From contig NZ_LMEY01000004.1 in NCBI RefSeq assembly GCF_001426665.1, positions 62,001 through 126,000 on the forward strand: 64,000 nt of DNA, given 5' to 3'. Under the pieces are notes generated by a model. The model was not told where the DNA came from. It saw only the letters and a program-made list of their open reading frames with translations, and ran no database searches. Numbering within the stretch: position 1 is the stretch's first letter; every line of letters begins with the position of its first letter. The translations under genes and the position numbers were made by a program. This document shows positions 45,923 through 54,816 of the stretch, in pieces. The stretch comes from Rhizobium sp. Root1334 (GTDB lineage: Bacteria > Pseudomonadota > Alphaproteobacteria > Rhizobiales > Rhizobiaceae).

Positions 45923-46027
45923 GGCCACGTCGCAGGACCGGCAAGCGGCCAGTCTTTGCGACTTGAACAACGGCAAGATACCGTGCACATCGGAGATAAC
46001 TTCCTTCGACGCACGGAACCTTCGCCC

Positions 46028-47359
46028 ATGCCCGGCCCCATTCTCGATCGCAGTGAAACCGACCACGCCCTGCCAAAGAAAGCAGACGTCATCATCATCG
46101 GCGGCGGCATTATCGGGGTCAGCACGGCGCTATTCCTGGCCGAACGCGGCGTCGATGTCGTGCTGTGCGAAAAGGGCGTACTCGGGGGCGAACAGTCGAG
46201 CCGCAACTGGGGCTGGGTCCGTGTCATGGGCCGCGACCGGCGTGAAATTCCGCTGGCGATTGAGGCCCTGAAAATCTGGGATGGGCTGGATGCGCGCGTT
46301 GGCGGCAACACCGGATTTCACCGTTCGGGGATTGTCTATATCTCCGAGACCGAGACGGATGTCGCCAATCGCGACGCCTGGTTGAAACTGGCGCAAGCGC
46401 ACGGCCTCGACACGCGCCAGATCGGCCCCGACGAAACGGCTGCCGTGATGCTGGGCGCCGGGCAACGGTACAAAGGCGCGCTCTACACGCCAAGCGATGG
46501 CCGCGCCGAACCGCAAAAGGCGGTACCTGCGATTGCGGCGGGCGCGCGCCGGGCCGGTGCCCGTATCCTGACCAGCTGCGCCGTGCGCGGCATCGAGAAA
46601 AGTGCTGGCCGCATCAGCGCCGTCATCACAGAGAAGGGCCGCATCGAAACCTCCGCCGCCGTGCTTGCCGGCGGTGCATGGTCACGGCTGTTCTGCAAGG
46701 GACTTGGCATCCGGCTGCCGCAACTGAAAGTGCGCAACTCGGTATTGCGCACCAGCGCAGTCAACCGTGGACCGGACGGCGCGGGCGCAACCGCGTCGTA
46801 TGCCTATCGCAAACGCCTCGACGGTGGCTACACCATCGCCAACGGCGGTATCAACATGCATGCGCTGGTGCCGGACAGTTTTGCCTTATTCCGGGATTTC
46901 CAGCCTGCCAGAAAAGCCGAAGGGGACGCAGTACAACTCGGCCTGAGCGCACAGAGCTGGAATGAACTGTTCGAAATTTCCGCCGTCCCGCTCGACCGGC
47001 CCGGCGCATTCGAACATCACCGGATTCTCGATCCGAAACCGGATGGCAAGGCCGCCTTGCGCGCGCTGCAAGCCGCCACGGAAGCGCTGCCGGTGCTGCG
47101 CGATGCGAGGGTGGAGCAGATCTGGGCTGGCCTGATCGATGTGACGCCGGACGCCGTGCCGATCATCTCGACATTGGAAGCCATCCCGGGACTGACAATC
47201 GCGACAGGATTTTCAGGCCACGGCTTCGGCATCGGCCCAGGCGCCGGCCATCTCTCCGCCGACCTCGTCATGGGCACCACGCCGATCGTTGATCCCGCGC
47301 CGTTCCGATTCAGCCGCTTTTCAGATGGCTCCCCGCTTGAGATTGCGCCGCCCGTTTGA
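46028..47359 (+). CDS. FAD-dependent oxidoreductase, DadA/DAO family
   Basis: A 443-residue flavoenzyme. The FAD-binding start is DVIIIGGGIIGVSTALFLAE near residue 19, with ESSRNWGW-like sequence (GGEQSSRNWGWVR) next and the C-terminal ATGFSGHGFGIGPGAG block that closes the FAD site. Members deaminate D-amino acids or oxidise secondary amines; the exact substrate is not evident. ATG 46028 is chosen because the frame before it lacks homology. It follows the LacI gene by 105 bp and ends before a strong hairpin; it could be part of the amine metabolism encoded downstream, but that is inference. Confidence 0.88.
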   Translation: MPGPILDRSETDHALPKKADVIIIGGGIIGVSTALFLAERGVDVVLCEKGVLGGEQSSRNWGWVRVMGRDRREIPLAIEALKIWDGLDARVGGNTGFHRSGIVYISETETDVANRDAWLKLAQAHGLDTRQIGPDETAAVMLGAGQRYKGALYTPSDGRAEPQKAVPAIAAGARRAGARILTSCAVRGIEKSAGRISAVITEKGRIETSAAVLAGGAWSRLFCKGLGIRLPQLKVRNSVLRTSAVNRGPDGAGATASYAYRKRLDGGYTIANGGINMHALVPDSFALFRDFQPARKAEGDAVQLGLSAQSWNELFEISAVPLDRPGAFEHHRILDPKPDGKAALRALQAATEALPVLRDARVEQIWAGLIDVTPDAVPIISTLEAIPGLTIATGFSGHGFGIGPGAGHLSADLVMGTTPIVDPAPFRFSRFSDGSPLEIAPPV

Positions 47360-47387
47360 GTTGCACGGCACATCCCCAGATGTGAAA

Positions 47388-47418
47388 CATCCCCGGACGC
47401 ATAGGGCGTCCGGGGATG
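47388..47418. terminator. Bidirectional stem-loop between convergent genes
   Basis: CATCCCCGGACGC (47388-47400) pairs perfectly over 13 bp with GCGTCCGGGGATG (47406-47418) around a five-base loop. It lies between the convergent FAD oxidoreductase and purU stops. No T-run is evident on either side. Confidence 0.65.
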
Positions 47419-47445
47419 CGAAGAACGACGGCAAGCTGGCTAAGA

Positions 47446-48330
47446 TCACCCCATGCGCTCGGAGGCATAGGATCCCGGGCTTGCCGGGAAGACGACAGTG
47501 CGGTTGCCGTTGATGAAGGTACGGTGGTGGATATGGGCGTGCACGGCGCGCGCCAGAACCTGGCTCTCCACATCGCGGCCGATCGAGACATAGTCCTCGG
47601 CCGACTGCGCATGGGTGATGCGGGCGATGTCCTGCTCGATGATCGGGCCTTCGTCGAGATCGGCGGTGACGTAATGCGCCGTCGCACCAATCAGCTTCAC
47701 GCCGCGCTCATAGGCTTGCTTGTAGGGGTTGGCGCCCTTGAAGGACGGCAGGAACGAGTGGTGGATGTTGATGATCTGCCCCGACATCTTCTGGCAGATG
47801 GCATCCGACAGGATCTGCATGTAGCGGGCAAGCACGATCAGCTCGGTGCCGGTCTGCTCGACCACGTCCATCATCCGGGCTTCCGCCTGCGCCTTGTTGG
47901 CCTTGGTCACCGGGATATGATGGAACGGGATATCGTGATTGACGACCACCTTCTGGTAATCGAAATGGTTGGAGACCACGCCGACGATGTCGATCGGCAA
48001 AGCGCCGATCTTCCAGCGGTAGAGCAGGTCGTTGAGGCAATGGCCGAAACGCGACACCATCAAAAGCACCTTCATCCGGTGCTCGGAATCACGGATATCG
48101 GCTTCCATGCCAAACCGGGTCTTCACCGCCTCGAACCCGGTCTTCAGCTTCTCAAGCGCAGCGCCTTCCTGGCTGATGAAAGTCAGCCGCATGAAGAACA
48201 GGCCGGTTTCCATGTCGTCGAACTGCGAACTGTCGGTGATGTAACAGCCTTCGTCGGCCAGATAGCCGGTAATCGCCGCGACAATGCCACGGGTGGATTT
48301 GCACGATACGGTCAGAACGTAGCTCTTCAT
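47446..48330 (-). CDS. purU: Formyltetrahydrofolate deformylase
   Basis: A 294-residue enzyme that hydrolyses 10-formyl-THF to formate and THF. The N-terminal ACT domain (VLTVSCKSTRGIVAAITGYL) is followed by a formyltransferase fold with INIHHSFLPSFKGANPY and the catalytic region ATAHYVTADLDEGPII. purU is frequently linked to soxBDAG, where it lets one-carbon units from demethylation leave the folate pool. Here it is 160 bp downstream of the GSIII-like gene on the same strand. Confidence 0.96.
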   Translation of the reverse strand: MKSYVLTVSCKSTRGIVAAITGYLADEGCYITDSSQFDDMETGLFFMRLTFISQEGAALEKLKTGFEAVKTRFGMEADIRDSEHRMKVLLMVSRFGHCLNDLLYRWKIGALPIDIVGVVSNHFDYQKVVVNHDIPFHHIPVTKANKAQAEARMMDVVEQTGTELIVLARYMQILSDAICQKMSGQIINIHHSFLPSFKGANPYKQAYERGVKLIGATAHYVTADLDEGPIIEQDIARITHAQSAEDYVSIGRDVESQVLARAVHAHIHHRTFINGNRTVVFPASPGSYASERMG

Positions 48331-48491
48331 CGGTCTCAGTCTCTCGGTTTGGGTCTTGGCTGGCCCTCCCGGCCCAGCATCGTGGAACGGAAGCTAGCGC
48401 GGCGCTGGCCTGCCCGTCCATCCGTTTCGCGACATCGGATAGCAGGAACAGGCCATGCCGTCTCTTCTGATCTTGGAACTTGGCCTGAGGC

Positions 48492-49799
48492 TCAGATATC
48501 GAGCGTCGTCTGCCGCTCCCAATCGGTGAAATGCGAGGCGTAGGCATTCCACTCCTGATGCTTGAGCTTCAGGTAGGCGCTGGAGAAACTCTTGCCAAGC
48601 GCCGCCTTCAGCTCCTCGTCCTTGTCGTATTCCCTGAGTGCATCGAGCAGGTTCAGTGGCAGGAGCGGTGCGCCGGTAACGGTGTGGCCTTCCTTGTACA
48701 TGTCGATGTCCCAATGACGGCCCGGATCGGCATTCTTCCGGATACCGTTCAAGCCCGCTGCGATGATGATCGCCTGCAGAAGATACGGGTTGACCGCGCC
48801 ATCCGGCAGACGCAATTCGAACCGGCCGGGACCGGGAACGCGGACCATGTGCGTGCGGTTGTTGCCGGTCCATGTCACCGTATTCGGCGCCCAGGTGGCA
48901 CCGGAAATCGTGCGCGGCGCGTTGATACGCTTGTAGGAGTTGACGGTCGGATTGGTCACTGCAGCAAGTGCCGACGCGTGCTTCATGATACCACCGAGGA
49001 AAGTCCTTCCCTGGGCGGACAGACCGAACGGCATTTCCTTGTCGGCAAAGGCATTGGTCTTGCCGTCCAGATCCCAGACGGAGATATGGGCGTGGCAGCC
49101 GTTGCCGGTCAGCCCCTTGAAGGGCTTTGGCATGAAGGTGGCGCGAAGGCCGTGTTTTTCGGCGATCGTCTTGACCATGAACTTGAAGAACGAATGCTTG
49201 TCGGCAGTCTGCAGAGCATCGTCATATTCCCAGTTCATTTCAAACTGGCCGTTCGCATCCTCATGGTCGTTCTGGTAGGGCTTCCAGCCAAGTTCGAGCA
49301 TGTAGTCGCAGATTTCGGCGATCACGTCATAGCGGCGCATGATAGCCTGCTGGTCGTAGCAGGGCTTTTCGGCATTATCGAACTCGTCGGAAATCTTGCC
49401 GCCATCCGGTGAGATCAGGAAGAATTCCGGCTCGACGCCGGTCTTGACGCGAAGGCCCTCCTTGGCCGCTTCAGCGATCAGGCGTTTCAGCATGACGCGC
49501 GGTGCCTGGTCCACCGGCTGGTCTTCCATGACGCAATCGGCGGCGACCCAGGCCACATCCTTCTTCCAGGGGAGCTGGATGACCGAGGACGGATCGGGAA
49601 GCGCAAACAGGTCTGGGTGGGCGGGCGTAAGGTCGAGCCAGGTGGCAAACCCGGCAAAACCCGCACCATTCTTCTGCATGTCGGCAATCGCCTCGGCCGG
49701 GACGAGCTTCGCCCGCTGGCCACCGAACAGGTCGGTATAACTGATCATGAAATATTTGATGCCACGGTCTTTGGCAAAGCTGGCAAGATCGAGTGTCAC
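48492..49799 (-). CDS. glnT: Type III glutamine synthetase-like ligase (GlnT / gamma-glutamylmethylamide synthetase candidate)
   Basis: A 435-residue ATP-dependent ligase of the glutamine synthetase superfamily. YTDLFGGQRAKLVP near the N-terminus, TGVEPEFFLIS, the glutamate/ammonia site MPKPFKGLTGNGCHAHISVW and NRTHMVRVPGPGRFELRLP are all present. The family includes GlnT of rhizobia and the GmaS enzymes, which join methylamine to glutamate. Its neighbours are all homologues of N-methylglutamate-pathway genes, which favours GmaS activity (inference). The start is GTG 49799, with GGGGA seven bases upstream. A terminator lies between it and glxD. Confidence 0.9.
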   Translation of the reverse strand: MTLDLASFAKDRGIKYFMISYTDLFGGQRAKLVPAEAIADMQKNGAGFAGFATWLDLTPAHPDLFALPDPSSVIQLPWKKDVAWVAADCVMEDQPVDQAPRVMLKRLIAEAAKEGLRVKTGVEPEFFLISPDGGKISDEFDNAEKPCYDQQAIMRRYDVIAEICDYMLELGWKPYQNDHEDANGQFEMNWEYDDALQTADKHSFFKFMVKTIAEKHGLRATFMPKPFKGLTGNGCHAHISVWDLDGKTNAFADKEMPFGLSAQGRTFLGGIMKHASALAAVTNPTVNSYKRINAPRTISGATWAPNTVTWTGNNRTHMVRVPGPGRFELRLPDGAVNPYLLQAIIIAAGLNGIRKNADPGRHWDIDMYKEGHTVTGAPLLPLNLLDALREYDKDEELKAALGKSFSSAYLKLKHQEWNAYASHFTDWERQTTLDI

Positions 49800-49835
49800 T
49801 GCGTTCCCCTTTGGATTATTCAGACACTTTTTCGT

Positions 49836-49875
49836 AAAAAGGCCGCTGCCTGACTTTTAAGATCGGGCAACGGCC
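49836..49875 (-). terminator. Intrinsic terminator between glxD and glnT (minus strand)
   Basis: On the minus strand GGCCG-TTGCC pairs with GGCA-GCGGCC (stem arms 49841-49849 and 49867-49875, one mismatch) and runs straight into TTTTTA. It lies just after the glxD stop, so glnT is either read through partially or has its own promoter. Confidence 0.7.
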
Positions 49876-49890
49876 GAAGGTATGTTTGGG

Positions 49891-51219
49891 TCAGAAGCCT
49901 CCCTTGCCTGGGATCCAGCTGGTACCGGCCAACGGCACCTGCGCCATGGCCGATGCCTCGAGCGTCAGTGCGACAAGATCCTCCGGCTCCAGATTGTGCA
50001 GATGGTTCTTGCCGCAGGCCCGCGCGATCGTCTGGGCCTCCAGCGTCATCACCTTGAGGTAATTGGCGAGACGGCGCCCGGCCGCGACCGGATCGAGGCG
50101 CTTGGAAAGCTCCGGGTCCTGCGTCGTGATGCCGGCGGGATCCTTGCCTTCGTGCCAGTCGTCATAGGCACCGGCCGTCGTTCCGAGCTTCTGATATTCC
50201 GCTTCCCAGTGTGGATCATTATCGCCGATGGCAACGAGTGCAGCCGTACCGATCGCGACCGCGTCAGCGCCGAGCGCCAGGGCTTTGGCGACGTCTGCGC
50301 CGGAACGGATACCGCCCGAGACGATCAGTTGAACCTTGCGGTGCATGCCGAGATCCTGAAGCGCCTGAACGGCCGGGCGGATGCAGGCAAGGATTGGCAT
50401 GCCGACATTCTCGATGAACACGTCCTGCGTAGCCGCCGTGCCGCCCTGCATGCCATCGAGCACGACGACGTCGGCACCGGCCTTCACCGCAAGAGCAGTA
50501 TCGTAATAAGGACGCGCACCACCGACCTTCACATAGATCGGCTTTTCCCAATCGGTGATTTCGCGCAGTTCCATGATCTTGATTTCGAGATCGTCCGGGC
50601 CGGTCCAGTCCGGATGACGGCAGGCCGAACGCTGGTCAATGCCCTTGGGCAGGTTGCGCATATTGGCGACACGATCGGAAATCTTCTGGCCGAGCAGCAT
50701 GCCGCCACCGCCGGGCTTGGCGCCCTGGCCGACAACGATCTCGATCGCATCGGCACGGCGCAGGTCCTTCGGGTTCATACCATAGCGCGATGGCAGATAC
50801 TGGTAGACCAGCGTCTGTGAATGGCCACGCTCCTCGTCGGTCATGCCACCGTCACCAGTGGTCGTCGATGTTCCGGCGATCGTCGCCCCACGGCCAAGCG
50901 CTTCCTTGGCATTGCCCGAAAGCGCCCCGAAGCTCATGCCGGCAATGGTGATCGGGGTTTTCAGGACGATCGGCTTCTTGGCATGACGCGCACCGAGCAC
51001 GACGGACGTGTCGCATTTCTCGCGGTAACCTTCGAGCGGATAGCGAGAGATCGAAGCACCAAGGAACAGGAGGTCGTCGAAATGCGGAACCTTGCGCTTG
51101 GTCCCGGCGCCACGAATATCATAAATGCCCGTGGCTGCCGCGCGGCGGATTTCCGCGAGTGTGTAATCGTCGAAAGTCGCTGACTTGCGCGGCGGGGTAT
51201 AGGGGTTGTGATAGCTCAT
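49891..51219 (-). CDS. glxD: Glutamate synthase large-subunit-like FMN protein (GlxD / MgsC candidate)
   Basis: A 442-residue protein matching the central FMN/Fe-S domain of glutamate synthase. SFGALSGNAKEALGRGA, the block GQGAKPGGGGMLLG, the flavin-site strand VKVGGARPYYDTALAVKAGAD (in part) and GGIRSGADVAKALALGADAV are typical. In the N-methylglutamate pathway the equivalent subunit (MgsC) makes N-methylglutamate from glutamate and methylamine-derived nitrogen. It starts 15 bp after glxC. Confidence 0.93.
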   Translation of the reverse strand: MSYHNPYTPPRKSATFDDYTLAEIRRAAATGIYDIRGAGTKRKVPHFDDLLFLGASISRYPLEGYREKCDTSVVLGARHAKKPIVLKTPITIAGMSFGALSGNAKEALGRGATIAGTSTTTGDGGMTDEERGHSQTLVYQYLPSRYGMNPKDLRRADAIEIVVGQGAKPGGGGMLLGQKISDRVANMRNLPKGIDQRSACRHPDWTGPDDLEIKIMELREITDWEKPIYVKVGGARPYYDTALAVKAGADVVVLDGMQGGTAATQDVFIENVGMPILACIRPAVQALQDLGMHRKVQLIVSGGIRSGADVAKALALGADAVAIGTAALVAIGDNDPHWEAEYQKLGTTAGAYDDWHEGKDPAGITTQDPELSKRLDPVAAGRRLANYLKVMTLEAQTIARACGKNHLHNLEPEDLVALTLEASAMAQVPLAGTSWIPGKGGF

Positions 51220-51234
51220 GTAGGGTTCCCTGCC

Positions 51235-51957
51235 TTAGTACGCGTCAGCGTTATCGATGTTGAAATTGTAGAGCGTACGGGCGGAGCCATAGCGCTTGAA
51301 CTCCTGCGGCTTGACGTCGGTAATGCCTGCCTTGTCCAGCAGCTCAGCAAGCTTCTCGATATGCTCGGGGCGCAGCTCCTTCTGAATGCAGTCGGCGCCA
51401 AGGCTCTTGACCTCACCGCGCACGAACAGCTTGGCCTCATAGAGCGAATCTCCCAGCGCATCACCCGCATTGCCGAGCACCACCAGATGACCGGACTGGC
51501 CCATGAACGCCGACATATGGCCGATATTGCCCTGGACGACGATATCGATGCCCTTCATCGAGATACCGCAGCGCGATGCTGCATTGCCCTTGATGACCAG
51601 CAGACCGCCGCGGCCTGTCGCCCCGGCATACTGGCTGGCATCGCCTTCGATGACAACCGTGCCCGACATCATGTTCTCAGCAACACCCGGGCCTGCTGAA
51701 CCGTGAACAGTGACAGAACCGCCGTCGTTCATGCCGGCACAATAGTAACCAACGCTACCTCGAACCTCGACCGTCACCGGCTGATCGATGCCGACTGCGA
51801 CGGCATGGCTGCCGCGCGGGTTGACGACTTCGAAGTTCGTATCATTAGTGCCGGGGGCAATCGCATGCAGGGCGCTGTTCAGGTCGCGCAACGGCATTTT
51901 GGCAAGGTCGAATACGCGCATCGTTTCCAGACTTTCTCGTTTAACGCTGAGGTCCAT
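51235..51957 (-). CDS. glxC: Glutamate synthase GXGXG-domain protein (GlxC / MgsB candidate)
   Basis: A 240-residue right-handed beta-helix protein corresponding to the C-terminal GXGXG domain of glutamate synthase. Repeating turns are seen in VRGSVGYYCAGMNDGGSVTV, VIEGDASQYAGATGRGGLLV and VQGNIGHMSAFMGQSGHLVV. It is a structural subunit and lies two bases after glxB. Confidence 0.94.
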   Translation of the reverse strand: MDLSVKRESLETMRVFDLAKMPLRDLNSALHAIAPGTNDTNFEVVNPRGSHAVAVGIDQPVTVEVRGSVGYYCAGMNDGGSVTVHGSAGPGVAENMMSGTVVIEGDASQYAGATGRGGLLVIKGNAASRCGISMKGIDIVVQGNIGHMSAFMGQSGHLVVLGNAGDALGDSLYEAKLFVRGEVKSLGADCIQKELRPEHIEKLAELLDKAGITDVKPQEFKRYGSARTLYNFNIDNADAY

Positions 51958-51959
51958 GT

Positions 51960-52865
51960 TTACGCCGCCTTCTCATGATCCCAGAAGTAAACGGTGGCGG
52001 GTTCCGGCTCCCAGACACGGGCGTCTTCAATACCCGGCAGGTTGACGAGCGCCCGATATTCGGAACCGAAAGCAATGTACTGGTCGGTTTCCGCCATCAC
52101 GGCCGGTTTGCAGGCGATCGGGTCGCGCACCACGCCGAAGCCGGACTTGGTGCCGACAACGAAGGTGAAGAACCCGTCGAGGTCATCAAGCGCACTGGTC
52201 AGCGCCTGCCCCAGATCCTTGCCCTTGGCCATTTCCGCCGTCAGGTAGGCCGCAGCGACTTCCGTGTCGTTCTGGGTCTCGAAGGTCATGCCTTCGCGCA
52301 CCAGCTCGCGGCGCAGGTTGTTGTGATTGGAAAGCGAACCGTTATGCACCAGGCACTGATCGGCGCCGGTCGAAAACGGATGCGCGCCGAGCGTGGTCAC
52401 AGCCGATTCCGTTGCCATGCGGGTGTGGCCGATCCCGTGCGTGCCGCCCATCTGGCGAATGCCGAAGCGGGAAACGACGTCCTTCGGCAGGCCAACTTCC
52501 TTGTAGATCTCGACGCTGTCGCCCGAGCCCATGACACGGATACCGGTCCGTTCCTGGGAAAGCAGATCGCGCACGGCCGAAGCCTTGTCTGCGTCGGTTT
52601 CGATGACCGCATGGGTGCTTTTCAGCTCTACCGATACACTTGAATCGACAGGCTTCAGCAGCGCCTCGAGACCGGCGAAATCCTGCTTCGGGTCCGATGA
52701 TTGAACAGTGATTTTGGCCCGGCCCTTGGAGGGCGATCCGTAAATGGCGATGCCCGCGCTATCCGGTCCGCGGTCGGTCATGGTGACCAGCATATCGGAC
52801 AGCATGGCACCCAATTGCGGCTCCAGACTCTTGTCCTTCAAAAACAATCCGACAATTCCGCACAT
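51960..52865 (-). CDS. glxB: Class II glutamine amidotransferase (GlxB / MgsA candidate)
   Basis: A 301-residue Ntn-type amidotransferase. It begins MCGIVGLF, so Cys2 becomes the catalytic N-terminal nucleophile after Met removal; the glutamine-binding block HGIGHTRMATESAVTTLGAHPF and HNGSLSNHNNLRREL are present. It corresponds to the N-terminal domain of glutamate synthase. The order glxB-glxC-glxD thus rebuilds a split glutamate-synthase-like complex, equivalent to MgsABC. Confidence 0.95.
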   Translation of the reverse strand: MCGIVGLFLKDKSLEPQLGAMLSDMLVTMTDRGPDSAGIAIYGSPSKGRAKITVQSSDPKQDFAGLEALLKPVDSSVSVELKSTHAVIETDADKASAVRDLLSQERTGIRVMGSGDSVEIYKEVGLPKDVVSRFGIRQMGGTHGIGHTRMATESAVTTLGAHPFSTGADQCLVHNGSLSNHNNLRRELVREGMTFETQNDTEVAAAYLTAEMAKGKDLGQALTSALDDLDGFFTFVVGTKSGFGVVRDPIACKPAVMAETDQYIAFGSEYRALVNLPGIEDARVWEPEPATVYFWDHEKAA

Positions 52866-52977
52866 GGGGACAATCCTTCGTTTCGTTGATGAAAAGATGG
52901 ATATCAGCTGCCGTTTTAAATTTCAACTGAGAAGAAAGTTATTTTCTTATCAGGCAATATTTTTGAGTATGAAAGGC

Positions 52978-53673
52978 TTAGATATTGCTGCGCGTCTGCG
53001 GATAGGAAATGATCGACAGATAGCGGATCGGCAACTTCACCAGCTCCTCCGGCCCGTGGCGGGCGTCGGCGTCGAAAAACAAGCTATCGCCGGGCTGCAT
53101 GGTAAAAAGCCGGTCGCCATGGCGATAGACCACTTCACCGACCAGCATGTAGAGAAACTCCATGCCTTCATGCTGGAAAGCCGGGAACGTATCGGAATCT
53201 GCCGTCAGCGTGATCAGATAGGGCTCGACCACTACGCCGGCTGTGTTGTTGTCGATATGACCGAGCAGATTGTACTGATGCCCCGCCCGCGTACCCCGGC
53301 GCTCCAGTTCGACACCTTCGCCGGCCTTGACGAACACCGCGTTGCGCGGTTCCTCATAACGGCGGAAGAAAGCGGTGACCGGGACGCCAAGCGCCCGCGA
53401 AAGAGATTGCAGCGTAGTCAGCGACGGCGAGATATTGCCATTCTCGATCTTCGACAGCATGCCAAGCGAAATGCCGGTGGCGGTCGCAAGGTCGGTCACG
53501 GTGATGCCGAGTTTCTTGCGGAAAGCGCGAACCTCGTGGCCGATCGCGATTTCGAGGTTGTTTTCCTTCGGCTCACGCAGCGCGTGCGGATCCTGCAGAA
53601 AAGCAGCCTTCAGAGCCGGATGCTCGTCGTCTGTGATCCGGCCAATATCGGTGACTGGCTGCTTTTTCGCCAT
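52978..53673 (-). CDS. XRE-family regulator with cupin domain
   Basis: A 231-residue regulator. Residues about 45-100 are a helix-turn-helix (TDLATATGISLGMLSKIENG), and the C-terminal half is a cupin beta-barrel (LYMLVGEVVYRHGDRLFTMQPGDSLFF) that may bind a small ligand. It is placed 112 bp upstream of glxB on the same strand and behind the GlxA regulator, so it is a strong candidate for local control of the glx and sox genes. The ligand is unknown. Confidence 0.92.
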   Translation of the reverse strand: MAKKQPVTDIGRITDDEHPALKAAFLQDPHALREPKENNLEIAIGHEVRAFRKKLGITVTDLATATGISLGMLSKIENGNISPSLTTLQSLSRALGVPVTAFFRRYEEPRNAVFVKAGEGVELERRGTRAGHQYNLLGHIDNNTAGVVVEPYLITLTADSDTFPAFQHEGMEFLYMLVGEVVYRHGDRLFTMQPGDSLFFDADARHGPEELVKLPIRYLSIISYPQTRSNI

Positions 53674-53748
53674 GCGGTTTCGCCCCCTGCTTGCAAGTCA
53701 ATCAATCTATCCTGAGAGTGAAATTTTCTCAACCCGGAAGAATATCGC

Positions 53749-54726
53749 TCAACGGACTGCGGTACCACTAATTTGCCTCTGGGATCGCGGTGGCTCGCCG
53801 AACGCGGCGCGGTAGCTGCGGGAAAAATGACCGGCGCTGGAAAATCCGGTCGCAAAAGCGATTTCCGAGATCGAAAGCGGGCTCTGTTGCAGCAGGCGGC
53901 GGGCATGATCGAGCCGTAGCTTGCGGTATTCCAGAAGAAAGGACGATCCCATCTGGCTCGAGAACAACCGGTCAAGATGACGCGGCGACAGGCCCGCCAA
54001 AGCCGCCATGGTCTGGCGATCGAGCGGGGCCTCGATTGTCGCTTCCATCTTTTCAAGCACTGCGAGCAAACCCGGGTGATTGACACGGTAGCGCTCTGCC
54101 AGCGATGCCCGCTGCGGCGCGCCGGAGCTTTCCACGTGGGTGTGCAGATACCAGTCGCTGACCCGGCGGGCGAAATCCGATCCCATGCGCTCCGCGATGA
54201 GTGCATGCATCATGTCGAGCGGCGCTACGCCGCCGCCGCAGGTGATACGGTTGCCGTCAAGCACATACCGCGCCTGACGTGGCGCAAGCGCCGGAAAGGC
54301 CTCCATCAATGCGGGGGCATGCTCCCAGTGGATCGTAAAATCCCGATCCTCCAGCAAGCCGGCTTCTGCCATCAGGTATGGACCGCCGGAAATCCCGCCG
54401 ATGCGCACGCCGTCGCGGGCAAGCTGGCGCAGGCAGGCCAGCACCGGTGGCACATCCCAGTCAACCGGTGTACCGCCCGCGCAGACAAAGACAGTATGGA
54501 AACCCGAACCCCGTGACGGCAGGAGCGTTGCAGGAACCGGAATGCCCGATGAGGTCATGCCGGCGCTGCCTTCAGCAACATGCGCCGAAAGCGCATAAAT
54601 ATCCCGGCCGGCCAAAAGGTTTGCGGCACGCAGCGGCTCGACCGCCGAGGCATAGGACATCAGGGCAAATCCCGGAACGAGGATAAAGCCGACCTTTTGA
54701 ACGTTTTTCAGGTCATCTGGTGCCAT
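53749..54726 (-). CDS. glxA: GlxA-family AraC-type transcriptional regulator
   Basis: A 325-residue regulator with an N-terminal DJ-1/PfpI-like domain (VGFILVPGFALMSYASAVEPL, with the nucleophile-elbow region VFVCAGG) and a C-terminal AraC helix-turn-helix pair (MAALAGLSPRHLDRLFSSQMG and SISEIAFATGFSSAGHFSRSY). It is divergent from soxB across 90 bp and lies upstream of the XRE-cupin gene. GlxA proteins typically control such glx-sox loci. Confidence 0.94.
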   Translation of the reverse strand: MAPDDLKNVQKVGFILVPGFALMSYASAVEPLRAANLLAGRDIYALSAHVAEGSAGMTSSGIPVPATLLPSRGSGFHTVFVCAGGTPVDWDVPPVLACLRQLARDGVRIGGISGGPYLMAEAGLLEDRDFTIHWEHAPALMEAFPALAPRQARYVLDGNRITCGGGVAPLDMMHALIAERMGSDFARRVSDWYLHTHVESSGAPQRASLAERYRVNHPGLLAVLEKMEATIEAPLDRQTMAALAGLSPRHLDRLFSSQMGSSFLLEYRKLRLDHARRLLQQSPLSISEIAFATGFSSAGHFSRSYRAAFGEPPRSQRQISGTAVR

Positions 54727-54816
54727 GTCCGAATTATGACTGAAAACGTCTCTTTACTGCAAGTACCCAAATGCAATCCTGTCATGATCGGCGCGGTTCA
54801 CCGGGATTCATTTGCC

